Shown: positions 7,263-14,557 of the stretch, one piece after another
Layout: the number at the start of each line of letters is the position of its first letter
How positions within the stretch are numbered: position 1 is the first letter of the stretch
Assembly: GCA_947631345.1 (NCBI GenBank)
Contig: CANRKW010000016.1
Location: 1-16,053, forward strand
Direction of reading: 5' to 3'
From: an uncultured Bacilli bacterium
GTDB taxonomy: Bacteria; Bacillota_I; Bacilli_A; RF39; UBA660
DNA: 16,053 nucleotides
Program-made: the position numbers and the translations under genes
Notes under the pieces: model-generated
Database searches by the model: none
Seen by the model: the letters and a program-made list of their open reading frames with translations, nothing else
Told to the model about the DNA's origin: nothing

Positions 7263-7968
7263 CACATACCTCTTTTGGACTACCAATTTTTACTACTTCA
7301 CCATGTTCTATCCAAATTACTTTAGTACATAATTCTCTTATTGATTCAAGTGAATGAGAAACATAAAGTACAGTTGTTCCACCATTTATCATAGATAACA
7401 TTTTGTTTTTGCTTTTTTCTTGGAATTTTATATCTCCAACTGAAAGTATTTCATCTACTATAAGTATTTCTGGATCTACAATAGTTGCAATACTAAAAGC
7501 GAGTTTTGCTGTCATACCTGAAGAAAAGTTTTTTACTGGTACATCTAAAAAATCTTTTAGTTCTGAAAATTCTACAATATCATCAAATTTATCATTTAAA
7601 AATTGTTTTGAGTAACCTAAAATTGCTCCATTTAAGTAAATATTTTCTCTTGCTGTTAGTTCTGGGTCAAATCCAGCACCTAGTTCAATCATTGGTGAAA
7701 TAACTCCATTAACTATAACTTTTCCTTTAGTTGGTTTCATAACACCACTTACTACTTTTAAAAGTGTGCTTTTTCCTGCTCCATTTGACCCTATTAGGCC
7801 AATGACTTCTCCTTTTTTAACTTCAAAATCTACATTTTTTAATGCCCAGAAGTCTTCTGTTTTATCTTTCTTTTTAAATGAAAGTAGATTTATAAATGTC
7901 TTTTTTAATGAATTATCTTTTTCAGTTCCTAGATTAAATTTCATTGATACATTTTTTACTTTTATCAT
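7234..7968 (-). CDS. polysaccharide/teichoic-acid ABC exporter, ATP-binding subunit (TagH/Wzt-like)
   Basis: This is the ATPase that powers export of a lipid-linked glycan together with the permease encoded just upstream. The 244 residues hold a complete nucleotide-binding domain: an N-terminal extension with lysines typical of TagH/RfbB proteins, Walker A GSNGAGKST at about 59-67, a signature loop of the FSSGM type at about 148-152, Walker B ILIVDE at about 168-173, and the H-loop in YVSHS. There is no C-terminal carbohydrate-binding extension of the kind found in some Wzt proteins, so recognition of glycan ends is not obvious. The start is 9 bases after the permease stop. RBS AAGGAGA overlaps that stop codon, so the two subunits should be made in step. 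Confidence 0.92.
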   Translation of the reverse strand: MIKVKNVSMKFNLGTEKDNSLKKTFINLLSFKKKDKTEDFWALKNVDFEVKKGEVIGLIGSNGAGKSTLLKVVSGVMKPTKGKVIVNGVISPMIELGAGFDPELTARENIYLNGAILGYSKQFLNDKFDDIVEFSELKDFLDVPVKNFSSGMTAKLAFSIATIVDPEILIVDEILSVGDIKFQEKSKNKMLSMINGGTTVLYVSHSLESIRELCTKVIWIEHGEVVKIGSPKEVCDEYYKKQMG

Positions 7969-7977
7969 ATTATCTCC

Positions 7978-8784
7978 TTATGCATAGTTAATAAATTTAT
8001 CTTGATTCTTTTTAAATATAAATAATCCTATTAATAATACTACAAATCCTGATACAAAACACATTAATAATTCTGTTACTTCTGGAATACGTCCATATAT
8101 TATTATTTCTCTTATAGAATCAATATAAATATATAGTGGATTTAATTTAAATATAGGTCTTAACCATTCAGGTAATATTTCTAATGAGTAAAAAATTGGT
8201 GTAAAATAATTCCATATTGTAAGTATTATTCCATAAATATAAATAGTATCTCTTAAAAATACTGCAAAACAAGAAAGCATATAAGTCATTCCTAAAGTAA
8301 ACATAAGTCCACAAAGAAATACATATGGAAGTAATAAATAATAAATATTAATATAACATTTGGTACCTTCTATAGGATTACCTGAAACTAATATTATAAT
8401 TAATAAAGGTATGAGTGAAAGTACGAAATTTATTCCAACAAATAAACATTTTGCTAATGGAAAGATGTATTTTGGAATATAAACCTTATTAATTAATGTA
8501 AAATTAGATATTATAGAACCCATTCCTGTTTGTGTTGCTTCATTAAAATAATTCCATATTATTAATCCTGTCATTAAATAAACTAAATAGTTTACTCCTT
8601 CCATTTTAAATTTAAACATATTTGTAAATACAAGTGCCATTACACTCATCATTAATAATGGGTATAGTAAACTCCAAAGTATTCCAAGAACACTTCTTTT
8701 ATATTTTACTTTAAAGTCTCTTAATATAAGTTGACCCATTAAAAATGAATATTTTTTTAAATTAGTATATATACTTTTAATCAT
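7978..8784 (-). CDS. polysaccharide ABC exporter permease (ABC-2 type, TagG/Wzm-like)
   Basis: This is an inner-membrane subunit of a glycan exporter. It is 268 residues with about six hydrophobic segments: near 33-55, 66-80, 113-133, 145-165, 175-195 and 236-255. The N-terminal RDFKVKYKRSVLGILW motif, with basic residues before helix 1, is characteristic of the TagG/RfbA/KpsM group, and NPLYIYIDSIREI near 215-227 is another conserved stretch. It pairs with the ATPase encoded 9 bases downstream. It is the first gene of a promoter-driven unit whose third gene is a GT2. RBS AGGAG lies 7 bases before the ATG. Gram-positive TagG and Gram-negative Wzm cannot be told apart by motif, so the substrate class is inferred from the locus. 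Confidence 0.92.
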   Translation of the reverse strand: MIKSIYTNLKKYSFLMGQLILRDFKVKYKRSVLGILWSLLYPLLMMSVMALVFTNMFKFKMEGVNYLVYLMTGLIIWNYFNEATQTGMGSIISNFTLINKVYIPKYIFPLAKCLFVGINFVLSLIPLLIIILVSGNPIEGTKCYINIYYLLLPYVFLCGLMFTLGMTYMLSCFAVFLRDTIYIYGIILTIWNYFTPIFYSLEILPEWLRPIFKLNPLYIYIDSIREIIIYGRIPEVTELLMCFVSGFVVLLIGLFIFKKNQDKFINYA

Positions 8785-8801
8785 AATTAGCTCCTATAAA
8801 A

Positions 8802-8830
8802 ATTATATCTTTTTTTATATTCTATTTCAA
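8802..8830 (-). promoter_or_regulatory. promoter of the ABC transporter/GT2 unit
   Basis: Minus-strand TTGAAA (8825-8830) and TATAAT (8802-8807) are separated by exactly 17 bases, a near-consensus vegetative promoter. Transcription would begin around 8795, giving a very short leader with the AGGAG site almost at the 5' end. Confidence 0.7.
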
Positions 8831-8927
8831 TTAAATTATTTAACAATTATTAAATTATTTAACTTTTACATTTTAAAAAATGAAAATATATATAAAATTG
8901 TTAGCTTTACCTAATAAGTATGTTAAC

Positions 8928-8965
8928 AAAAATAGTATTATTGGTAGTAATACCATTATACTATT
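8928..8965 (-). terminator. second hairpin after cysS, possible back-up terminator
   Basis: The arms are 8951-8965 and 8931-8946, with a GTAA (plus-strand) loop, one bulge and one mismatch. They form an AT-rich stem ending, on the minus strand, in a short T run down to 8928. It directly follows the stronger terminator at 8975-9008. The stem is imperfect and could also be an operator-like inverted repeat upstream of the transporter promoter. The remainder of 8831-8927 shows no gene. Confidence 0.4.
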
Positions 8966-8974
8966 ATTTTGTAC

Positions 8975-9008
8975 AAAAAACAGAAAAGTTATTAGCTATT
9001 TTCTGTTT
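8975..9008 (-). terminator. terminator of cysS
   Basis: On the minus strand a 10-bp perfect stem (AAACAGAAAA at 9008-8999 pairing with TTTTCTGTTT at 8987-8978) has an 11-base loop. T6 follows, overlapping the stem base, at 8980-8975. It starts 12 bases beyond the cysS stop codon. Confidence 0.75.
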
Positions 9009-9020
9009 ATTTATAAAAAC

Positions 9021-10472
9021 TTAAATAAGAGTTTTTTTCTTTGGTGGAATATCAATATCCCACTCAGTTAATTTATCCCCATCTTTAAGAATTATTCCTC
9101 TTTTAAGCAATTCTTCTCTTATTTTATCTGCTTCTGTCCAATTTTTCTCCTCTTTATATTGTTTTCTATTTAATATCATTTTATTTATTTCAGTCTCATC
9201 AATGTTATATAAAGCTAAATATTTACCCCTTATTTCTTCAATAACTTTTTTAGGTTCTTGTTGAAGTAATCCTAAAGTTGAATACACTTTTATTAAAGCA
9301 TTTTTCATATCAACAACTTCTTGAATTTGATTTTTATTAATCATTTTATTCATTAAATTTACATATTCGAAGATATATCCTATTGCTAAAGAAGTATTAA
9401 AATCATTATCCATAGCTGCTCTAAAATTTCTATCAATAACACTTAAATATTCGGAATTATCATTAGGTTTATAATCTTTACCTAAAAGATCAATTAAATA
9501 AAACAATTTATATATCATATATATTTTTGCTTCTTGTTGATCGAACATTCCATCTACTATATTCATATCAGTTCGATAATTATTTTCTAATAAAGACAAA
9601 CGTATTACTTCAAAATTATATTTTTTTAATAAATCTCCTAATAAAATACCATTATTTAAAGATTTGCTCATCTTTTGTCCATTAATTTTAATTAGTCCAT
9701 TATGTAACCAATATCTTGAAAATTGTTTACCAGTTAATGACTCACTTTGTGCGATTTCATTTTCATGATGTGGAAAAATTAAATCTTTACCTCCTCCGTG
9801 TATATCTATTGTTTCGCCCAAATATTTCATACTCATTGTCGAACATTCAATATGCCAGCCTGGTCTACCTAAACCCCACGGAGATTCCCAAAAAATTTCG
9901 TCATTTTTTGCATTTTTCCATAAAGCAAAGTCTTTATCATCTAACTTACCAGGTTCAACACTTTTTCTAACTCCAGATAAGCCATCATCAATTATTCTAT
10001 TTGACAATTTACCATATTCTGGAAAAGAAGAAACTTTAAAAAATACGTCTCCGTTTTCAGTACTATATGCGTGTCCTGTTTCAATTAATTTCTTTATAAA
10101 TTCTATCATATCAGGAATACATTCAGTTGCTTTTGACTGAATTGTAGGTTTTTCAATTAATAATTGTGATAATTCATAATCTATTTTCTTCATCATTTCG
10201 TTTGCATAGTCAGTAGGATTCACACCTAACTCACGAGCTTTAAGAATTATTTTATCGTCAACATCTGTATAATTTCTAACATAGGTTACATCATATCCAA
10301 TGTATTCTAAATATTTTTTTATTACATCAAATATAATTGCTTGATATGCGTGTCCAATATGGGCATCCCCTGAAGCTGTTATACCACAAGCATACATTTT
10401 AACTTTGCCTTCTTCCATAGGAATAAATTCTTCCTTTTTTCTATGTAAAACATTATAAACTTTTAAACTCAT
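9021..10472 (-). CDS. cysS: cysteinyl-tRNA synthetase (variant, possible second copy)
   Basis: This class I synthetase activates cysteine with ATP and charges tRNA-Cys. From the ATG at 10472 it has 483 residues, close to the family's 460-480, including the C-terminal tRNA-binding region (ADKIREELLKRGIILKDG). Zinc ligands that select cysteine are intact (C29, C210, H235, E239), as are HIGH at 38-41 and KMSKS at 267-271. The active-site entry reads CGITASGDAHIGHAYQ, whereas most family members have CGPTVYD/CGITVYD followed by HIGN/HIGH and AR/GR. That divergence, plus its place in a glycan locus, suggests a specialised paralogue, though it could be the sole housekeeping copy. I chose this start because GGGAGG (10479-10484) lies 6 bases upstream. 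An ORF extension to 10544 has no homology-like N-terminus. It has its own promoter and terminator. Confidence 0.88.
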   Translation of the reverse strand: MSLKVYNVLHRKKEEFIPMEEGKVKMYACGITASGDAHIGHAYQAIIFDVIKKYLEYIGYDVTYVRNYTDVDDKIILKARELGVNPTDYANEMMKKIDYELSQLLIEKPTIQSKATECIPDMIEFIKKLIETGHAYSTENGDVFFKVSSFPEYGKLSNRIIDDGLSGVRKSVEPGKLDDKDFALWKNAKNDEIFWESPWGLGRPGWHIECSTMSMKYLGETIDIHGGGKDLIFPHHENEIAQSESLTGKQFSRYWLHNGLIKINGQKMSKSLNNGILLGDLLKKYNFEVIRLSLLENNYRTDMNIVDGMFDQQEAKIYMIYKLFYLIDLLGKDYKPNDNSEYLSVIDRNFRAAMDNDFNTSLAIGYIFEYVNLMNKMINKNQIQEVVDMKNALIKVYSTLGLLQQEPKKVIEEIRGKYLALYNIDETEINKMILNRKQYKEEKNWTEADKIREELLKRGIILKDGDKLTEWDIDIPPKKKTLI

Positions 10473-10478
10473 TTTTAG

Positions 10479-10484
10479 CCTCCC
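10479..10484 (-). promoter_or_regulatory. ribosome-binding site fixing the cysS start
   Basis: GGGAGG on the minus strand sits 6 bases before ATG 10472. It supports MSLKVYNVL as the true N-terminus rather than the in-frame start 24 codons upstream. Confidence 0.8.
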
Positions 10485-10499
10485 TAAATTTAAATTATA

Positions 10500-10519
10500 T
10501 AATTTTAATATTAAAATTA
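10500..10519. repeat. 20-base perfect AT-only palindrome in the cysS leader
   Basis: The sequence is exactly self-complementary around AATATT. In the predicted transcript it would lie about 20 bases after the start point and about 16 bases before the ribosome-binding site. It could be an operator or a weak leader hairpin. Because it contains only A and T it could also be chance. Confidence 0.4.
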
Positions 10520-10546
10520 ATAACAATGAATCGTCTTCTTGCACAT

Positions 10547-10575
10547 ATTATACTATTATTGCCCTTTAAAATCAA
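10547..10575 (-). promoter_or_regulatory. promoter of cysS
   Basis: Minus-strand TTGATT (10570-10575) and a perfect TATAAT (10547-10552) are spaced by 17 bases. The start is expected near 10540, giving a leader of about 68 bases. That is too short for a T-box riboswitch, the usual control of cysS in Bacillota, and no T-box-like GGTGGNACC sequence is present. Confidence 0.7.
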
Positions 10576-10615
10576 CACAAGTTCTATTTTCAATTTTATT
10601 TATGATTTCAATATA

Positions 10616-11980
10616 CTATATTTTTATATCAGGTAATAAAATATTTATAAAATATCTTAAAGTATTTCTAACTTTTATCAAAGTTTTACTTTCAGCATTA
10701 TAATATTTCTTTTTAAAATTTTTCATCAAATCAACTAATACTTGCTGATAAAAACCAGCTTTAAGATTTTTATTAATTTCTTCAAATTCCGTAACAAACT
10801 CATTATTATTATATTCTACATTAAGCAACTTGCTATTTAAAAAAACTATATAATCATAAAAATCTTGCAACATTTTATTTATAGTATTTATATTTTCTTC
10901 TACATAATTATACATTTTTGATGGATGTCCACCAGTAAACATTATTATCATACGAGTAACATTGCTACCATATTGATTGAGTAAATCTTTTAATAATATT
11001 GCTGTTCCCCTTGAAGAAGACATTCTTTTACCATTTATATATCCCATTCCAGTAATAAAATATTTTTTTGTATAATATTTTCTTTTAAAAATTAAACTTT
11101 CAGAAAAAGTCTTTTTAACTATCCAGTTTTTTAAGTGTTCTTCACAAACAAACAAATCAGTTGGCATCCACTTTGTTATTGATTTTACTATAGGCATGGT
11201 TGGTTTTTTACAACCAGCTAATACTTCAAATATCTCGTTAAAAATATCTGATTTTTTTTCATTATTACTTAAATAATTAAACTTTTTATATAAATCATAA
11301 ATTACAAATAATTCACTATCAAACATTGGATCTATCACATAATTATCATTATACCTAACTCCAATTCCATAGTTTCTTAATATACCCCAATCACTTCTTA
11401 TATTTTCAAAAGATGATAATATATTATTTCTTAAACTAGGACTAATAAATGTTAATTGATTCAAATTATTTTTGGTTTTATTTCTCCATACTTTATCATC
11501 ATAGTTAAGAGCTAATTCATTTTTAGAATTTTTGATTAACATTCCTTTTTTTTCATACCAATTAAATATTGTTCTAACAAATATCTCATAATCTTCTTCG
11601 TTAGTTTTATAAAAATTTGGATAATCACATGATATATTAAGTCGTTTTAAATCTAATATAGTCTCTGATGTATAATAGTCTAATAATTTTTCAGGATTAT
11701 TGAAACTTTCAACAACTGTTCTTGGAGTTTTATAAACTTTTATAAATTTATCTCTTTCTTTATTTCTACATTCTATGTCATTACTATTTAAACTATCAAT
11801 ACTTTTTTCAGCAGTTACTCCACTATAATGTGCAGCTATCGGAAGGTAAACTTCTTTTCCTTCAGCACGCGCAATTCGAGCATTAATGTCAGCAACTAAC
11901 ATTATTTTAGCATGATCAATACTTAAAGGGCATACGGGATATATATAAGGAACAGAGATGAGTAACTTATTTTTTTTCAT
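10616..11980 (-). CDS. class I aminoacyl-tRNA-synthetase-like protein (LeuRS/MetRS type), degenerate HIGH motif
   Basis: The 454-residue protein has the layout of a class Ia synthetase catalytic core. The N-terminal stretch SVPYIYPVCPLSIDHAKIML aligns by eye with the LeuRS pattern around HxGH, but the motif reads SIDH (20-23): the first histidine and the glycine are missing. A region SDWGILRNYGIG at about 196-207 resembles the conserved W-I-R-YWG block. KRMSSSRG at 318-325 is a good KMSKS loop, followed by LLKDLLNQYGSNVTRM as in archaeal-type LeuRS. Only about 125 residues follow the KMSKS loop, forming helices, so a full anticodon-binding and editing apparatus is absent. The start overlaps the HExxH gene by 14 bases with GAGGAG upstream. 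It probably activates or transfers an amino acid to something other than tRNA, or has lost activity. Substrate unknown. Confidence 0.7.
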   Translation of the reverse strand: MKKNKLLISVPYIYPVCPLSIDHAKIMLVADINARIARAEGKEVYLPIAAHYSGVTAEKSIDSLNSNDIECRNKERDKFIKVYKTPRTVVESFNNPEKLLDYYTSETILDLKRLNISCDYPNFYKTNEEDYEIFVRTIFNWYEKKGMLIKNSKNELALNYDDKVWRNKTKNNLNQLTFISPSLRNNILSSFENIRSDWGILRNYGIGVRYNDNYVIDPMFDSELFVIYDLYKKFNYLSNNEKKSDIFNEIFEVLAGCKKPTMPIVKSITKWMPTDLFVCEEHLKNWIVKKTFSESLIFKRKYYTKKYFITGMGYINGKRMSSSRGTAILLKDLLNQYGSNVTRMIIMFTGGHPSKMYNYVEENINTINKMLQDFYDYIVFLNSKLLNVEYNNNEFVTEFEEINKNLKAGFYQQVLVDLMKNFKKKYYNAESKTLIKVRNTLRYFINILLPDIKI

Positions 11981-12497
11981 TCAAACACTCCTCTACAATT
12001 TTTTTTAGCATTGATTGCCTTTCTTCATAGCTAAAAGATAATGCTTTATCCCATGAATTTTTATATATTAAATCTTCAAAATTGGATTCATATTCTACCC
12101 TAAGATCTGCCGCTTCTTTTCCATATAATTCAGTAATAACATCATATAAAAATAAATCAATTAATTCATGAATGTCTTCTAAATTATATATTTTCTTTGC
12201 TTTTTCAAATAATGAATATTCCATTATTATTCTATGACTTAATTCATGTAAAATTGTTCCTAATTTGCACCTATTGTTATAACGAAAATTCATTATAGTT
12301 CCTTCTGTTTTTCCTGAATCATTTGAAAAATTTGCACCAGAATTAATCAATAAAGATATTTTTTCCTCTTTAAAAGGAAGAAATAATATTTTTTTAAAAG
12401 CACGTTCAATTCTTTTACCTTCAACTTGCCATAGTATTTTATATTCGTTACAATGCATATTATATTTATTATTATCAGTATATATTACTAGTTCCAT
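11967..12497 (-). CDS. small HExxH (zincin-like) protein of unknown function
   Basis: This is a 176-residue soluble protein with no signal peptide or membrane segment. The clear feature is HELSH at 84-88 in a hydrophobic helix (LGTILHELSHRIIMEY), the zinc-binding helix of zincin metallopeptidases. A downstream helix IHELIDLFLYDVITELYGKEAADLR (109-133) could supply a third metal ligand (E111, D114 or E123). It is too short for most secreted peptidases, and is more like the cytoplasmic HExxH domains of phage or toxin loci. Its ATG overlaps the radical SAM stop in a TAATG junction, and its own end overlaps the synthetase-like gene by 14 bases, so it is made in step with both. It may process a small peptide or protein partner of the pathway, but no substrate can be inferred. 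Confidence 0.65.
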   Translation of the reverse strand: MELVIYTDNNKYNMHCNEYKILWQVEGKRIERAFKKILFLPFKEEKISLLINSGANFSNDSGKTEGTIMNFRYNNRCKLGTILHELSHRIIMEYSLFEKAKKIYNLEDIHELIDLFLYDVITELYGKEAADLRVEYESNFEDLIYKNSWDKALSFSYEERQSMLKKIVEECLNEKK

Positions 12498-13537
12498 TAT
12501 CTATTTCTCCTCAAATTCAAAGTATATTTTTCTATAAATTTATCAAAAGTATCACTTTCTTCCGCTTTATCTACACTATCATATAATTTTTGTAATTCCT
12601 CTATACCAACTATACCATTTATTAAATCTCTCCCAGACAATGACTTAACTTCACAATAACAATCAGGACACATTGTTATATTTCCATCTGTTGCAATTCT
12701 AGTAGTAAATTTACCTTCTTGGCAATAAATTGGACACTCATTACATTGAGTATCTCTTAATGTGAGTCTTGTTTCTTTTAAAATTATTTTAAAACCATCA
12801 TTATCAACACATTCATATCCATATTTATTTCTAATAAAATGATAATTATACTTGGTTTCTAAATATTCTTTTAGTTCAGTAGCTGGAACATATTCTTCTT
12901 CAAAATATGTTCGTTCTGATGGAACTCTTCTATTTGGATAATAAACTAAATCTAATAAATTCACTGATTTAAACCCTAAATTTTTACAATATTTAATAAA
13001 ATTGTCCAAATCTTTTATTTTGCTTTTTAACACTACTCTATTAGCCCTAGTTTCTATTACTGGAGTAACATATTTAATTGAGTCTACAACCAAATTAAAA
13101 TAATCTCTTCCTGTTATTTTGTAAAATTCATCTCTATCGCCTGTGTCAAAACTAATCTTAATTAACGTTAAATCAGTTGGATAGCCATTTGCTTCAATAT
13201 AATCTTTTAATAATGCACCATTAGTAGTTATTTCGCGTCTTTCAAAACCTACTTCTTTACAATATTTAATAATTTCATACCAATTTTTATTAAGCAGTGG
13301 TTCTCCACCAGTTAAAGAAACACCTCTATAACCAACTTCATAAAATTTACGCAATAATATTTTTAATTCACTCAAACTTAATTGATAACCATTTATAACA
13401 TCACGCCTATAATCTTCCATTGTCCCTCTTTTTTCATTAGAATATCCTTTGTGACCACCACAATATTTACAATCAAGATTACAATGAGATGTTACTGCAA
13501 TTCTTAAATTTCTGCCTGTAGTAAAATTTTCTTTCAT
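12497..13537 (-). CDS. radical SAM protein, MoaA-like with a cysteine-rich C-terminal (SPASM-type) region
   Basis: This 346-residue enzyme binds a [4Fe-4S] cluster and S-adenosylmethionine through C19, C23 and C26 (CNLDCKYC). GGEP at 77-80 follows the expected SAM-binding strand. The fold order resembles MoaA/GTP cyclase and peptide-modifying radical SAM enzymes. Near the C-terminus are six further cysteines, C265, C268, C272, C290, C293 and C295, with TRIATDGNITMC between them, closely patterned on MoaA and SPASM auxiliary-cluster regions. A second, and possibly a third, iron-sulfur cluster is likely. No molybdopterin genes are nearby, so a true MoaA role is unlikely. In context it would catalyse a radical step on a sugar, nucleotide or small peptide. 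It overlaps the PP-loop gene (ATGA) and the HExxH gene (TAATG). Confidence 0.85.
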   Translation of the reverse strand: MKENFTTGRNLRIAVTSHCNLDCKYCGGHKGYSNEKRGTMEDYRRDVINGYQLSLSELKILLRKFYEVGYRGVSLTGGEPLLNKNWYEIIKYCKEVGFERREITTNGALLKDYIEANGYPTDLTLIKISFDTGDRDEFYKITGRDYFNLVVDSIKYVTPVIETRANRVVLKSKIKDLDNFIKYCKNLGFKSVNLLDLVYYPNRRVPSERTYFEEEYVPATELKEYLETKYNYHFIRNKYGYECVDNDGFKIILKETRLTLRDTQCNECPIYCQEGKFTTRIATDGNITMCPDCYCEVKSLSGRDLINGIVGIEELQKLYDSVDKAEESDTFDKFIEKYTLNLRRNR

Positions 13538-14529
13538 TTTAATATCCCACTTTCTTTTAACACTTCATTCATTGATTTATCAATTGGTCTTTTATAATTT
13601 TTTACTGCTTTCAATGCAGTATTTCTATCTAAAAAACCAACAGTTATTTCTCTTGATAATCTAGATTCATCTACATTAAATCCTAACATATCAGTAGATT
13701 TCGCTTCTGCTATCCTTGCTAACATACATGCACTTCCTCCTGTATCAACAGTGCTATCACCTTCTTCTTTTTCCCAACCTATCTTTTTTAAAATACTTTC
13801 CAAATCACTTAATTTTCTATGAAGTAAAAATGGTAAATGAACAATAAATACTGATGGCTTATCTTTAAAAGGTTTCAATTCTCTAATAGCTGTATATGTA
13901 TTATTAGATAATCCTGACCACTCATTTATTCCTACAAATACAATTCTTATATTTCTTTTTATTGCTTCCCCGTAATATGCTTTTATTGCAATTTTTCTAC
14001 ATATTTGACAAGGTCTTACAAAAGGCATAACACTTTTATCTTTAGTAGAATAATGTTTTCTACCTTCTAAATAAATTTCTTTAAATTTTTCTTTAGAGTT
14101 ATCATTTATAGGTTCATCATACAAATCTGCAGTTCTTTTGAAACATTCCCTATCTATTTCAGTAACATATGAATGTATATCTATATACTCATGTTTAACT
14201 CCTATATTTTTACAAATTCTATCAATTTTTGATTTTAAATTATCAGTTAAAATATTGTATCCTATTTCAAATGTAAATGCTAAAGGTTTAAATCCTAATT
14301 CCTTTACAGAGTACAACATTGCTGAACTATCTTTTCCTCCAGATAAAGCTACCATTGAATTAAATTCTTTACTATCATCTATAAAAGTTTTTAAAAAATC
14401 TAATTCTTCATCTAATTTTTTTTCGTCATATTTTTTTTCATAATCTCTGCAAACATTACAAATACCTTCTTTATCAATTGTAATAGTTGGATTATTAGTT
14501 GTATTAATGCATTTCTTACAAATTTTCAT
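13534..14529 (-). CDS. PP-loop ATPase, N-acetyl-sugar amidotransferase-like (WbpG/PseA type)
   Basis: This 331-residue ATP-pyrophosphatase would adenylate a substrate oxygen for replacement by nitrogen or sulfur. It begins with a four-cysteine zinc knuckle (C4, C7, C24, C27), then the PP-loop SGGKDSS at 63-69, then CQIC (C174, C177) where WbpG-like proteins carry C-x2-C. The C-terminal block DESRLSREITVGFLDRNTALKAV (287-309) matches the ending of N-acetyl-sugar amidotransferases that turn a 2-acetamido sugar into an acetamidino sugar. Those enzymes normally use ammonia made by HisH/HisF-like partners; none is seen here. A tRNA- or sulfur-type thiolation role is the main alternative, given the extra cysteines including C268. 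It follows the transketolase by 28 bases with a strong GGAGG site, and overlaps the radical SAM gene by 4. Confidence 0.8.
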   Translation of the reverse strand: MKICKKCINTTNNPTITIDKEGICNVCRDYEKKYDEKKLDEELDFLKTFIDDSKEFNSMVALSGGKDSSAMLYSVKELGFKPLAFTFEIGYNILTDNLKSKIDRICKNIGVKHEYIDIHSYVTEIDRECFKRTADLYDEPINDNSKEKFKEIYLEGRKHYSTKDKSVMPFVRPCQICRKIAIKAYYGEAIKRNIRIVFVGINEWSGLSNNTYTAIRELKPFKDKPSVFIVHLPFLLHRKLSDLESILKKIGWEKEEGDSTVDTGGSACMLARIAEAKSTDMLGFNVDESRLSREITVGFLDRNTALKAVKNYKRPIDKSMNEVLKESGILK

Positions 14530-14557
14530 AATTTTTTCCTCCTTTTCTAATCTATAA

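Noticed and set aside
7263..7286. Upstream TTG start for the GT2 gene
   Set aside because: No ribosome-binding site precedes it, whereas ATG 7262 has AGAGG at a good distance.
8880..9071. 63-codon rightward open frame between the exporter and cysS
   Set aside because: It runs through both hairpins and into the antisense of cysS, has no ribosome-binding site, and reads as low-complexity AT-rich translation.
10473..10544. 24-residue N-terminal extension of cysteinyl-tRNA synthetase
   Set aside because: The strong GGGAGG site sits before the internal ATG at 10472. The extension translates the leader, includes the palindrome, and starts at about the predicted transcription start.
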